From Legionella cherrii (GTDB taxonomy: Bacteria > Pseudomonadota > Gammaproteobacteria > Legionellales > Legionellaceae): a DNA stretch of 64,000 bases. The DNA is taken from assembly GCF_900635815.1 (NCBI RefSeq), contig NZ_LR134173.1:1-64000 (forward strand), in the 5' to 3' direction. The notes beneath the pieces were generated by a model, which did not search any database, had not been told where the DNA came from, and worked only from the letters and a program-made list of their open reading frames with translations. The translations under genes and the position numbers were made by a program. This document shows, in pieces, positions 10,792 to 19,094 of this stretch (position 1 is the first letter of the stretch; each line of letters starts with the position of its first letter).

Positions 10792-10962
10792 ATGCATGGC
10801 ATGCTCCGCTTAAAGCAGAAAGAAGTTGCGAGGAGTATATGTTTTCTGATTTGAAAATTGTAAATGAGCGAACATAGCCTAAAACGCCACCTACGAGTGA
10901 TTTTGAAATGAAGCATTGAATAGCCTGCCGGGGCAAGTCGTGCCCCAGACTATCTACTGCTT

Positions 10963-11496
10963 TTACGGTTCATTCTGTGATAGAACAAAAGACAATGCAT
11001 TTAAAATTGCTGCTATTCTAAGCACTGATTGCACCGCGACTTTATTGACTTCATGTTCCAGCAATTGCCTTACATGGGAATGGATGCACATACCACAACC
11101 ATTAATTGCAGACACCGCCAACGCGAATAACTCAAAGTCGACCTTAGGTACTCCAGGATTTAACATACCATTCATGCGTAAATTTGCCGGCATTGACGCA
11201 AGTTCTTTATTTTCTGACAAATGAATTGCCCGATAATACACATTATTCATTGCCATCAAAGCAGCCGCTGTTTTTACAGCATCATCCAATTCAGCAGAAA
11301 GGTAGAGCCCGCCTTCTGTTTTAATCGCATCAATAATGAGCTTATTTTTCAAGGTGTACGCTACAGCCAAAGCAGCCCCGTAAAATTGTGTTTCTGTTAA
11401 CCCTGATTGTGGAATATTACCAAATAAGCTACTGACATTAAGGCGAATATCCTTAGCAAAATCAGGTATCGCTTGTTTCAATTGTTCTATAGACAT
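10963..11496 (-). CDS. ahpD: Alkyl hydroperoxide reductase AhpD (CxxC disulfide reductase)
   Basis: AhpD of the carboxymuconolactone-decarboxylase-like fold reduces the peroxiredoxin AhpC. The catalytic motif is at C134, C137 and H141 (GCGMCIHSH), and the length of 177 residues matches the family. It lies 56 bases after ahpC on the same strand, so the two almost certainly form one operon. The system would detoxify organic peroxides, probably drawing electrons from a dihydrolipoamide or thioredoxin-type donor as in other AhpD systems. Confidence 0.92.
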   Translation of the reverse strand: MSIEQLKQAIPDFAKDIRLNVSSLFGNIPQSGLTETQFYGAALAVAYTLKNKLIIDAIKTEGGLYLSAELDDAVKTAAALMAMNNVYYRAIHLSENKELASMPANLRMNGMLNPGVPKVDFELFALAVSAINGCGMCIHSHVRQLLEHEVNKVAVQSVLRIAAILNALSFVLSQNEP

Positions 11497-11552
11497 AGGA
11501 TTCTCCTTTTCAGAAGCCCCATAAATACAGGAGCTTCTGTATTTTGCTCTAA

Positions 11553-12101
11553 CTATAACGTTTCGCCACCAATAGGACGATTACATGGACATAATTCGTC
11601 AGTTTGCAAGGCATCCAAAATACGTAATATTTCTTGAGGATTACGACCCACATTTAAAGAATTGACACTGACATGTTGAATTACATTGTTTGGGTCAATA
11701 ACAAAAGTTGCCCTTAGCGCACAACCACTTTCCTCTTCTCTAATGCCAAATCCATCAGTTAACTTCCCGCGAACATCTGCAAAACTGTATTGATTTAACT
11801 TATCTAAGTCTTTGTGTTCTCTTCGCCATGCTAGTTTGACAAATTCATTATCAGTACTTCCACCCAATACCACTGCGTCCCTATCGTTAAATTCACCATT
11901 TAATTTTGCAAATTCAACAATTTCTGTTGGGCATACAAACGTAAAATCTTTAGGATAGAAAAAAAGTACTTTCCATTTTCCAGGAAAACTTTTTTCAGTA
12001 ACTACTTCAAAAGCGCTCTCACCATGCTCTTCATGATGATTAAAACCTGGTTTTACTGCAACAACAGAAAATTCCGGAATTTTTTGACCAACAGTTAACA
12101 T
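11553..12101 (-). CDS. ahpC: Peroxiredoxin AhpC (two-Cys type)
   Basis: The 182-residue product is a thioredoxin-fold peroxidase that reduces hydrogen peroxide and alkyl hydroperoxides in the cytoplasm. The peroxidatic cysteine C57 sits in the FTFVCPTE motif, and resolving-type cysteines C171 and C173 lie in the C-terminal CPCN. Paired with AhpD rather than AhpF, it belongs to the AhpC/AhpD subtype that Legionella carries as its second Ahp system. It is transcribed divergently from oxyR across 96 bases. Confidence 0.95.
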   Translation of the reverse strand: MLTVGQKIPEFSVVAVKPGFNHHEEHGESAFEVVTEKSFPGKWKVLFFYPKDFTFVCPTEIVEFAKLNGEFNDRDAVVLGGSTDNEFVKLAWRREHKDLDKLNQYSFADVRGKLTDGFGIREEESGCALRATFVIDPNNVIQHVSVNSLNVGRNPQEILRILDALQTDELCPCNRPIGGETL

Positions 12102-12133
12102 AAAATTCTCCTCAGTTCGTTTTTTTCAATTAA

Positions 12134-12151
12134 ATTATAGTTATGGTGTAT
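12134..12151. promoter_or_regulatory. ahpC -10 box and partial OxyR-like half-site
   Basis: On the minus strand TATAAT (12134-12139) fits an ahpC -10 box, with a weak TTTAAA 17 bases upstream. Overlapping it, ATAG-N7-GTAT (12137-12151) matches one ATAG-N7-CTAT half of the E. coli OxyR consensus at seven of eight defined bases. Its position between oxyR and ahpC fits OxyR control. The second half-site is not convincing. Confidence 0.4.
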
Positions 12152-12197
12152 AATTATTTAAAATGAATAAAACAGATAACTTTAATCGGAAAAAACG

Positions 12198-13106
12198 ATG
12201 AGCAGATTAGTAAGCATGAAGCAGCTGCATTATTTGATTACACTCTACGATCATCAACATTTCGGGCGTGCTGCTGCGGCATGTTTTATTAGTCAATCAA
12301 CCTTAAGTGCAGCTATTACAAACCTTGAAGAAACACTAGGGGCTCAACTCCTTGAACGAGATCATAAAACATTTTTATTTACTCCCTTAGGAGAAGAAAT
12401 TGTTCGACGTAGCCGATTAATTATTGAACAGAGCAACGACTTAGTGGATTACGCAAGAAATCAAGGAAAAGTAATGCAAGGGAAGTTTTATCTGGGCGTG
12501 ATCCCTACTATTGCACCTTTTATAATCAGTGAATTACAAACTCTCTGTCAGAAGACTTATCCGAATCTTGCTTTATTTATTCGAGAGGACACCACAGACA
12601 ATGTATTGCGTTATTTGGGAGAAGGTAAACTTGATTTGGTTATTTTGGCGCTTCCTTATCCAACCCAAGATTTTCACACACAAATATTATGCAAAGATTA
12701 TTTTAAACTGGTCCTACCTAAGACGTGGTTACATCAAGGTTATGACAAAGAAATCAGTCAATTGCCTGAAAGCAGTATTTTTCTGCTTGAAAAAGAACAC
12801 TGCTTGACGGGGCATGCATTACAGGCCTGTCAATTAAAAGAAAGCAAAAAAATCAATCACTTTTTTGCAACCAGTTTACATACTTTGATTCAAATGGTCA
12901 GTCATCAGCCTGGTATTACCTTCTTACCTAATCTTGCAATTAACAGCGGTATTCTTACAGGTACTGATTTAGTCTCAGTTCCTTTAAAAACAGATCATGC
13001 TTATCGAGAAATTGGTGTGGCCTGGCGGACTACGTCTCATAAAACTCAGAACTATGTTTTATTCACTGAATTGATTCAGCAGATTGTTGTTGCGAAATGT
13101 GCCTAA
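12198..13106 (+). CDS. oxyR: LysR-type peroxide-sensing regulator OxyR
   Basis: The 302-residue product has a LysR-type winged HTH at residues 5-65 (KQLHYLITL, FGRAAAACFISQSTLSAAI) and a periplasmic-binding-like effector domain. C202 and C211 sit eight residues apart in HCLTGHALQAC. This matches the spacing of the redox-active C199/C208 pair of E. coli OxyR, so it can probably form the activating disulfide. It is divergent from ahpC-ahpD, its likely target. Confidence 0.88.
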   Translation: MSRLVSMKQLHYLITLYDHQHFGRAAAACFISQSTLSAAITNLEETLGAQLLERDHKTFLFTPLGEEIVRRSRLIIEQSNDLVDYARNQGKVMQGKFYLGVIPTIAPFIISELQTLCQKTYPNLALFIREDTTDNVLRYLGEGKLDLVILALPYPTQDFHTQILCKDYFKLVLPKTWLHQGYDKEISQLPESSIFLLEKEHCLTGHALQACQLKESKKINHFFATSLHTLIQMVSHQPGITFLPNLAINSGILTGTDLVSVPLKTDHAYREIGVAWRTTSHKTQNYVLFTELIQQIVVAKCA

Positions 13107-13220
13107 CTTTTTTTGAACAATAGAGGTGCTAAAAAGAAAGAGCAAATTTTTTATTTTACTTTGCCTGTATTCATCTTCTCCGATGTATTATAGTTCTCCC
13201 AAAAATTTACGGAGAAAACT

Positions 13221-13589
13221 ATGAGGAAAAGCATTACTTCAATCTTAGGTACTATTCTATTTTTATCATCAATCAATTCTTATGCAGATGCCCAAAAAAC
13301 CGTTCGTATTCCCCAACTATCAAATGAAAGAGTATCGGTCTGGACAACAGTAATTTATCCTAATAAAGAACACAGTTTAACAATGCATCGACATGAACAA
13401 GACAGAGTTGTTGTTGCTCTGGACAGTGGCTTACTCAAAGTGGTCAACAATAACGGAAAAGAACATTTTTTAAAATTAGAAAAAGATAAAGCATATTATC
13501 TTAAAAAAGATGTTCCCGGTGAACTCCACACCGATGAAAACATGGGCCAACATCCAATCCGGGTTGTCGTTATTGAATTGAAAAAATAA
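13221..13589 (+). CDS. Exported small cupin-domain protein
   Basis: The 122-residue product has a signal peptide (basic RKS, hydrophobic core, likely cleavage after YADA near residue 24). A single cupin barrel follows. LTMHRHEQDRVVVALDSG supplies cupin motif 1 with His ligands, and PGELHTDENMG resembles motif 2. It is probably a periplasmic metal-binding cupin, and its ligand cannot be inferred. It ends at a shared bidirectional terminator facing the Spy-like gene. Confidence 0.75.
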   Translation: MRKSITSILGTILFLSSINSYADAQKTVRIPQLSNERVSVWTTVIYPNKEHSLTMHRHEQDRVVVALDSGLLKVVNNNGKEHFLKLEKDKAYYLKKDVPGELHTDENMGQHPIRVVVIELKK

Positions 13590-13617
13590 ACGGTTTCGCA
13601 AAAAGTGCGAAACCGTT
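13589..13617. terminator. Bidirectional terminator between convergent genes
   Basis: A perfect 12-bp stem (AACGGTTTCGCA at 13589-13600 with TGCGAAACCGTT at 13606-13617) has a five-base loop. It overlaps the stop of the cupin gene and lies 15 bases from the stop of the convergent Spy-like gene. The A-rich left flank gives U-rich RNA on the minus strand. Confidence 0.8.
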
Positions 13618-13631
13618 CATAAGGCATTATT

Positions 13632-14078
13632 TTATGATTTTTTTGCAAGATTTTTATTTTGAACACGACAATGGTGACTGTGGTGCACAGGCAATAAAAC
13701 ACCCAATTTTTGATAAGTTTGGAACTGGGTTTGGGTCCACAAAGTATTAATCTTCGCGTTCACCGCATTTCTTTTTTCCACCAAACGGGATACATCACTC
13801 CATTTTACATTAGGAGTGGCTAACTTACCTCTTATTTGCAGACTGAGCGCACGCTTTTCTTTAATTAAAGGAGCCATTTGCGCACGGAGGTTTTTCCTGA
13901 TTTTTGCCAGTTCAGAACGCTGTTCTGGAGTGAGTAACTTGCCCACATGCTGTCGATACTGTCCTGGTTGATTGATAGAGGCTACTGTAGCGGTTGCTGT
14001 AGCTTGGGCTGTTGCAATAGAAGTACCTAAAACACCCAAAGCCAAGCTATTAATTAATAAAAATCGTTTGATATTCAT
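13632..14078 (-). CDS. Spy/CpxP-like periplasmic protein (LTxxQ family)
   Basis: The 148-residue product has a signal peptide with likely cleavage after ATAQA (residues 22-26). It is a highly charged helical protein with LLTPEQRSELAKIRKNLRAQ, the LTxxQ motif of Spy/CpxP/ZraP periplasmic chaperones. Its tail is His-rich (VHHSHHC) and could bind metal. It is divergent from a two-component system, as cpxP is from cpxRA, so it may sense or protect against envelope stress and be a target of that regulator. The exact family member is not certain. Confidence 0.7.
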   Translation of the reverse strand: MNIKRFLLINSLALGVLGTSIATAQATATATVASINQPGQYRQHVGKLLTPEQRSELAKIRKNLRAQMAPLIKEKRALSLQIRGKLATPNVKWSDVSRLVEKRNAVNAKINTLWTQTQFQTYQKLGVLLPVHHSHHCRVQNKNLAKKS

Positions 14079-14110
14079 TTTATTTCTCCTATGAAGTTAC
14101 ATTGGTAAGT

Positions 14111-14128
14111 GTAATGAGGCAATGTAAT
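14111..14128. promoter_or_regulatory. Direct repeat GTAAT-N8-GTAAT, CpxR-like
   Basis: Two GTAAT copies lie 13 bases apart on the plus strand between the Spy-like gene and the response regulator. OmpR/CpxR-type regulators bind tandem GTAAA-like repeats. The spacing is wider than the usual CpxR box, so this is only a candidate. Confidence 0.3.
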
Positions 14129-14152
14129 AGGAATATGACAAACGAACTGTTT

Positions 14153-14174
14153 ATTGTAACAACACTGTTACAAT
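14153..14174. promoter_or_regulatory. Perfect inverted repeat, candidate operator
   Basis: ATTGTAAC and GTTACAAT form a perfect 8-bp inverted repeat around a 6-base centre. It sits between the divergent Spy-like gene and the two-component operon. It has no T tract and lies in an intergenic promoter region, so it looks more like a dimer-binding operator than a terminator. Confidence 0.5.
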
Positions 14175-14292
14175 GCTCAACATAGGACAGTTTATTGATA
14201 TAATGCAGGAAGCATATCCACTGACGTCCCACCGAGCACAGCGAGGGATGACACGGTTGGACGCCAGCCACATTACTCTTATCAGGTGATTC

Positions 14293-15021
14293 ATGAATAC
14301 AAGAAAAAGTCACATATTGATTATTGATGATGACCAAGAAATTACGCACTTGATTAATGACTATTTAATCAAAAACGGTTTTCGAACCACTTGGACCTTG
14401 AATGGCTTGAACATCAAACAATTATTAAGAGAAAATAATTTTGATTTAATTATTTTAGATATCATGCTCCCAGGGATAGATGGTCTCAATTTATGTCAAA
14501 CAATTCGTCAATCCCACAGCATGCCTATTATTATGTTGAGCGCAGCGAACAGTATTGCTGATCGCGTGGCAGGATTAGAGCTGGGGGCAGATGATTATAT
14601 TTCCAAACCTTTTAGTTCTCGTGAATTGCTCGCACGCATCAAGGCACAACTAAGACGCACTCAAGGCGAGTTAGAGCATGATCGTAAAAATCTCGCTCCT
14701 TTACAGCAAATTCATTTTGATGGTTGGATTCTCGATCGCAACACCCATTCTTTAATTGATAAAGAATCGGTTGCTATCCCTCTAAGTCAACGAGAATATG
14801 AATTGTTAGTTGTTTTTTTAGAGCACCCTGGACGCATTTTGAGCCGTGACCAATTAATGGATTTATTATATGACAAAGATTGCGACTCACAAGACAGAAC
14901 CATTGACGTCCTTATTGGTCGTTTACGTAAAAAAATAGAGCTGGACCCACGTAATCCACGATTATTGTTGACGATTCGCGGCGGTGGCTATCAGTTCAAA
15001 ACCAAGGTTGACTTAGTATGA
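14293..15021 (+). CDS. OmpR-family response regulator
   Basis: The 242-residue product has a receiver domain with the acidic pocket IDDD (residues 11-14), phospho-acceptor D56 (ILDIMLPG) and the conserved Lys in SKPFS. A C-terminal winged-helix DNA-binding domain follows (LSQREYELL, DRTIDVLIGRLRKK, TIRGGGYQF). It overlaps the following histidine kinase gene by four bases, so they are co-translated. The divergent Spy-like gene points to envelope stress. It is of the CpxR/RstA/OmpR type, but I cannot name the orthologue. Confidence 0.9.
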   Translation: MNTRKSHILIIDDDQEITHLINDYLIKNGFRTTWTLNGLNIKQLLRENNFDLIILDIMLPGIDGLNLCQTIRQSHSMPIIMLSAANSIADRVAGLELGADDYISKPFSSRELLARIKAQLRRTQGELEHDRKNLAPLQQIHFDGWILDRNTHSLIDKESVAIPLSQREYELLVVFLEHPGRILSRDQLMDLLYDKDCDSQDRTIDVLIGRLRKKIELDPRNPRLLLTIRGGGYQFKTKVDLV

Positions 15022-16272
15022 GTCAATTAACCAAAACCGCCAAAAAGACCTTAGTTGGATTAGTACTTGGTAATTTATTAATCATTTTTTCACTCATGCA
15101 ATTAGGGAAATATTATTATGAGAACATTCGCTCACCACTTCCACCTAAAGCCGCACGCTCATTGACCCATCTAGTGACCTTGTTACAAAAAAACCCTCAA
15201 TCCATATGGCCTCTAATCCTGAGGAATCAAAGTATTTCCTGGGCGGAAATAACCCTATCACCCCAGCCTGTATACGATAAAAACGCACTGCTTACTTTAA
15301 AAGCTCCCGTGCTCTTTAATCTAATAAAACAGAATAAAAAATTGGAATTTTCAGTTTTTATAAAAGAAAATAATTGGTTGAATATCAAAGTCATTTCCTT
15401 CTTTCCAAGACAAGCAAACTCCATTGTTAGCCTGTTTCTTATCTTAATTGGCGCGTTGCTTTTTATTAATTATTGGGCAGTCAGAATGCTGAATCAACCC
15501 ATACACACCTTAATTCAGAGCCTTCATTACAGTGAACATCAAGAAAATTGGTTACCCATCCCGCTCACTGGGAATCAGGATCAAAAAGCTATTTTTAAAA
15601 AAAATTAATGATCTGCAAGAAAAAGTAAATAAGCTTTTAGCCAATCGAACCCGAGTGGTCACAGCAATTTCACACGACTTACGCACCCCTTTAACTCGTT
15701 TAAAATTACGTGCCGAATATTTAGTAGATGATCCCAATTACAATAAAATAATGGCCGACATCAACGAAATGGAACTGATGATCCGTGAGACCTTGGATTA
15801 CTTCCGGGATGTGAATGTTGAAGAAAAACCGCAGCTCTTCGATTTAGTCGCTTTGCTTTCATCATTGAAGGATGATGCAGTCGAAATGAACTATGATGTT
15901 CGTTTTATCAGTGAATGCTCAAAACTGGTTTATTATGGTACAGTCAATTTACTCAAACGGGCCTTTAATAATTTGATTAATAATGCAGTCCATTATGGCT
16001 ATAAAGCAGTCATTCACCTTAATTGTTTGCAAAATAAGCTAGAAATTACAATTACCGATCAAGGCCCGGGATTACCGGAGGCCGATCTGGAACATGTTTT
16101 TTTACCTTTTTACCGAGGAGAAAATTCTCGTTCACGCAGTACAGGTGGCACGGGGCTTGGATTAACCATCGCTAGAGAAATTATTCAAATGCATCAAGGT
16201 GATATCACATTGACTAATAATTTGCAGGGGGGATTAAAAGTAATCATTACTTTACCCCTGAGACCGGCTTGA
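15018..16272 (+). CDS. Two-component sensor histidine kinase (one frameshift)
   Basis: The partner of the preceding response regulator. It has an N-terminal membrane helix (residues about 11-32), a short periplasmic domain and a second helix near residues 135-155 (IVSLFLILIGALLF). A HAMP-like linker follows, then the HisKA box (AISHDLRTPLTRL) and HATPase_c with N box (NLINNAVHYG), G1 (DQGPGLP) and G2 (GGTGLGL). The frame breaks at a run of eight A (15597-15604). Removing one A joins KAIFKK to INDLQEKV and gives one protein of about 418 residues. I treat it as one gene, probably with a sequence error. Confidence 0.88.
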
Positions 16273-16431
16273 TTTAAGCAACAATGCTATAAGGCCAAAA
16301 TTATAAAAGTGGCCTGCAAAAAGTTGAAGCTGGATTCTATTTATAAAATTTGATGCAGCAACTGTCTTCAAAATAAAAATTCAAGACAGTTGCTAAAATA
16401 GCTCTCTTAGTCATACAACAAATCGCGACTT

Positions 16432-17520
16432 TTAAAAACAGGAACATTTTTTATGCCCTGTAGGTTCAGCCCACCTAAGTTTTTGCTGCAGCTCTGTAAG
16501 TTCTTCTGTTCTTACTTTATCAAGATACTCTAAGGCTTCCAAATCAAGGTCTATGCAATCTGCTACGCGTGAAGGATAAATCCAATTAGGAGCGAAGCAT
16601 TCGTTCTCGCTCATTCTTATCAAAAAAAACCTATTTGAGTTTTCATCAATCAATGGAAACCAATAATTTGATGTACCTCTTCTAAAAGTACGAACATCTA
16701 ATATTCGTGGCAATGTCTCATCTTTAAATGTAGGAGTAGGTTAAAATGAACGATCTTTACGGCAATATTCATTCGCCACATGGACTGGTACATCACATTG
16801 TGCACGAATGACTTGAAGTTCATTTGTTGTTAACGTATTAAAATCAAACTCCTTTTTAAGATAATCCCTGAAATTTTTTAATGCATTTAGAAGTGGCGTC
16901 ATGTCATAATGCTTTGAGCCTTTAACCTCGACTCCATGTTGTTCATAGGCCAATCCATTTTCTTCTATTGCTTCACAACGTTTGAGCATTGCCAATTTGG
17001 TCTCTCTATCCATATGTCGTTCCAGCATTCGACACATATGGGTGTCCTTTGCCCAATAGGCGTACTCATACGCCGTAATGTTTTTAAAGGTTCTACCCGA
17101 ATAGTCTGTTATTGTTCCGGGCTTAAGCTGCAACTCAGGATGCATTTCGACTAGCTTTTCTGCTTTATCTTGTTGCCCAGTTACCGTATTCCACAGCAAC
17201 TGCGTGGTTAAATCGCCAAGTCGTGTGGGTTGAAATAAGGTATGCATCCTTTTATGCGTCGCGACCAAGGCGCTTATCGCTTTTTCGTCTTTAGCTCCAT
17301 CCTTCTTGAGACGAGTGATAATTTCCGTCACAAGCTCCTCGGGAAGCTTATTAAAATAAGGAGTGCGACACATCATATCAGTAATTAAATTATAGAAATC
17401 CCAAAGCTGTCTTTTAATTGTATTGGATAGGGGGAAAGTGGCATTATTGTTATTAATCTGTGCAGCAGCAGTTTTAGAATGGGTATTAAGTGGTGCGCTT
17501 TCTATTTTTGATTCTGCCAT
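16432..17520 (-). pseudogene. Legionella effector-like protein with F-box-like N-terminus, interrupted by an in-frame stop
   Basis: A 259-residue open frame ends at TAA (16741-16743), and the same frame continues as PTPTFKDETLPR to a second stop at 16432, giving about 362 residues in all. Near residues 58-98, LPEELVTEIITRL followed by a helical block resembles an F-box. The block TDYSGRTFKNITAYEYAYW and the C-terminal LDEVRT-like segment (YLDKVRTEELTELQQ) resemble a family I have seen in Legionella, but I cannot name it with certainty. A change from TAC to TAA would explain the stop. The full form ends in Cys-Ser-Cys-Phe, a CaaX-like C-terminus. Whether the truncated form is functional is unknown. 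Confidence 0.55.
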
Positions 17521-17852
17521 GTCTCATAGATTACAGTGATTTAATTGATGCGGATTATACTATTTTTGCCTCAAATGAACAACAATCAATCACTCAACCA
17601 ATGAGTTAAGCCGTGCTATTCTTGGTCCTAGGACAGGTACATAAGCCTGTTTAATACAAAATCAGGGTTATCTATTTCTTTATACCTTATTAACTCAGAT
17701 TGGTCCCTGGCCATAGCAGTCAAGCGAGAATTGTCTTATCCAGTCTGAATTCGCTTTTTATCTGTACCCTACGCCCTGCCGCTGGTGCGCAAGATGCCGT
17801 CTGATACTTCGGGGTGCCGCGAAAACATCGCGGCACTTCGTTATTCTAAGCT
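17521..17852. other. Intergenic region with one hairpin
   Basis: No gene is evident. An AT-rich part next to the effector-like gene contains TATAAT on the minus strand near 17558, a plausible -10 box. The GC-richer left end of the neighbouring gene carries the hairpin listed separately. The middle shows no coding signal I trust. Confidence 0.4.
17814..17836 (-). terminator. Hairpin downstream of the LURP-one-like gene
   Basis: A perfect 9-bp GC-rich stem (GTGCCGCGA at 17814-17822 with TCGCGGCAC at 17828-17836) lies 17 bases after the stop. No strong T tract follows on the minus strand, so termination is likely but not certain. Confidence 0.5.
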
Positions 17853-18800
17853 TTAAATTAAATTAATCGAGCTTTCCAAACGAGTCTTAAGCAAGAAAAG
17901 AATCGCTTTTTTCTTCTCAGAGGCAAGAGTATTTTCCTGAACCAGATTCAAACAATATTCAACAAATGCATTAAGCCTTTCTTGATTAGTTTGTGCCGTT
18001 TCATCATGAGCATGCAATTGTTGATAATTATTTTCCAATTCCTTAGCAACCCCATCCATCATTTTAGGATCGGGATTTTTGATATTCTCTAACCCCTCTT
18101 GTTTGCTCATCGCAGTAATTTTTTCTAAAAGCTCATTCACTTGTTGTGCTGTCACGTCATTCGATGGAGCGGATTTTTTCGCAATCGCTTTAAAGTTATT
18201 TTGATTATTATTTTCCCAATACTCCCTATCTCCTTGGAAGGCAATAACCGTCATCAGCACGCGAGAATCAATGTCTTTTTGCTTGAATAACGCTTTATTT
18301 GTAATATTAAAAGTCCAATCGTTTTTTAGTCTAAAAAAGGGCCGATATAAAGTTGCCATTTCTTTATCAGTGACTGGATCATAAATGGTAAAAGTTGTTC
18401 CCCAGAAATTCATACTTGCCTTTGCCAATTTCGTGTAGCCATCTTGACCATAGATATCGAAGGTTGGGAAAAAGGCGAATAGTTTTTCATCTGCCGCCCC
18501 TATGAAATTTTCAAAATTATCATAAACATCAAAATGAGCAGTTAGAGAAAAGAATTTTGAACGAGCATATGCCAATTTATTATCAAAGGGATCAAAAAAT
18601 TCATAGGTCAGCAACAGGCTGAAAAATTTTCTATATAAAGTTCCTAATTTTCGAGTTTTGGTTTCTATATCATAACTGGTGGTTAAACTGATCCAGTGTT
18701 CTTTGATGTACATCTCATCAGGGATTTCCGTATTTGAAAGGGCGAAACTGGAATTGATGCTTATAAATAATGAACATAAAATGGCAATTGCATTTCTCAT
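17853..18800 (-). CDS. Secreted LURP-one/tubby-like barrel protein, unknown function
   Basis: The 315-residue product has a signal peptide (residues 1-20, cleaved near SFA). Its N-terminal two thirds has regularly repeated strands of the form FxxTxxFDVYDxFxNxIG and FFPTFDIYGxxG. This pattern is characteristic of LURP-one-related/tubby C-terminal-like barrels, which in other proteins bind phospholipids. The C-terminal third is charged and helical. It lies 294 bases downstream of icmB on the same strand, where other Legionella genomes may carry further icm genes, but nothing shows that it belongs to the secretion apparatus. The fold call is moderate. Confidence 0.55.
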   Translation of the reverse strand: MRNAIAILCSLFISINSSFALSNTEIPDEMYIKEHWISLTTSYDIETKTRKLGTLYRKFFSLLLTYEFFDPFDNKLAYARSKFFSLTAHFDVYDNFENFIGAADEKLFAFFPTFDIYGQDGYTKLAKASMNFWGTTFTIYDPVTDKEMATLYRPFFRLKNDWTFNITNKALFKQKDIDSRVLMTVIAFQGDREYWENNNQNNFKAIAKKSAPSNDVTAQQVNELLEKITAMSKQEGLENIKNPDPKMMDGVAKELENNYQQLHAHDETAQTNQERLNAFVEYCLNLVQENTLASEKKKAILFLLKTRLESSINLI

Positions 18801-19094
18801 AAAGACCTCATTCTTATTAAAAATATTTCCTTAAATTAGGGGTCTGCTTACGCTGATATTTGCCGTGGGATTAGCAAATAAAACAGGCCCTTGTCTTTTC
18901 AGCATGAATTGGAATGCACCGAAACTCATTCATGATCAAGAACAATGGCGATTATATTGATGTACTCTTAAGGGAGTATTAAGATAAGCTCGAAATAAGA
19001 AAATAGGATTATTTTCTTATTTCGAGTTAGGTAATTAGAATGGAGCCCGTATGAAATGCTTTACTCTGTTACGGATAACATCCATTTAATGACT

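Noticed and set aside
14089-14349. 86-codon minus-strand frame over the response-regulator start
   Set aside because: It overlaps the divergent promoter region and the response-regulator coding start and has no protein-like features.
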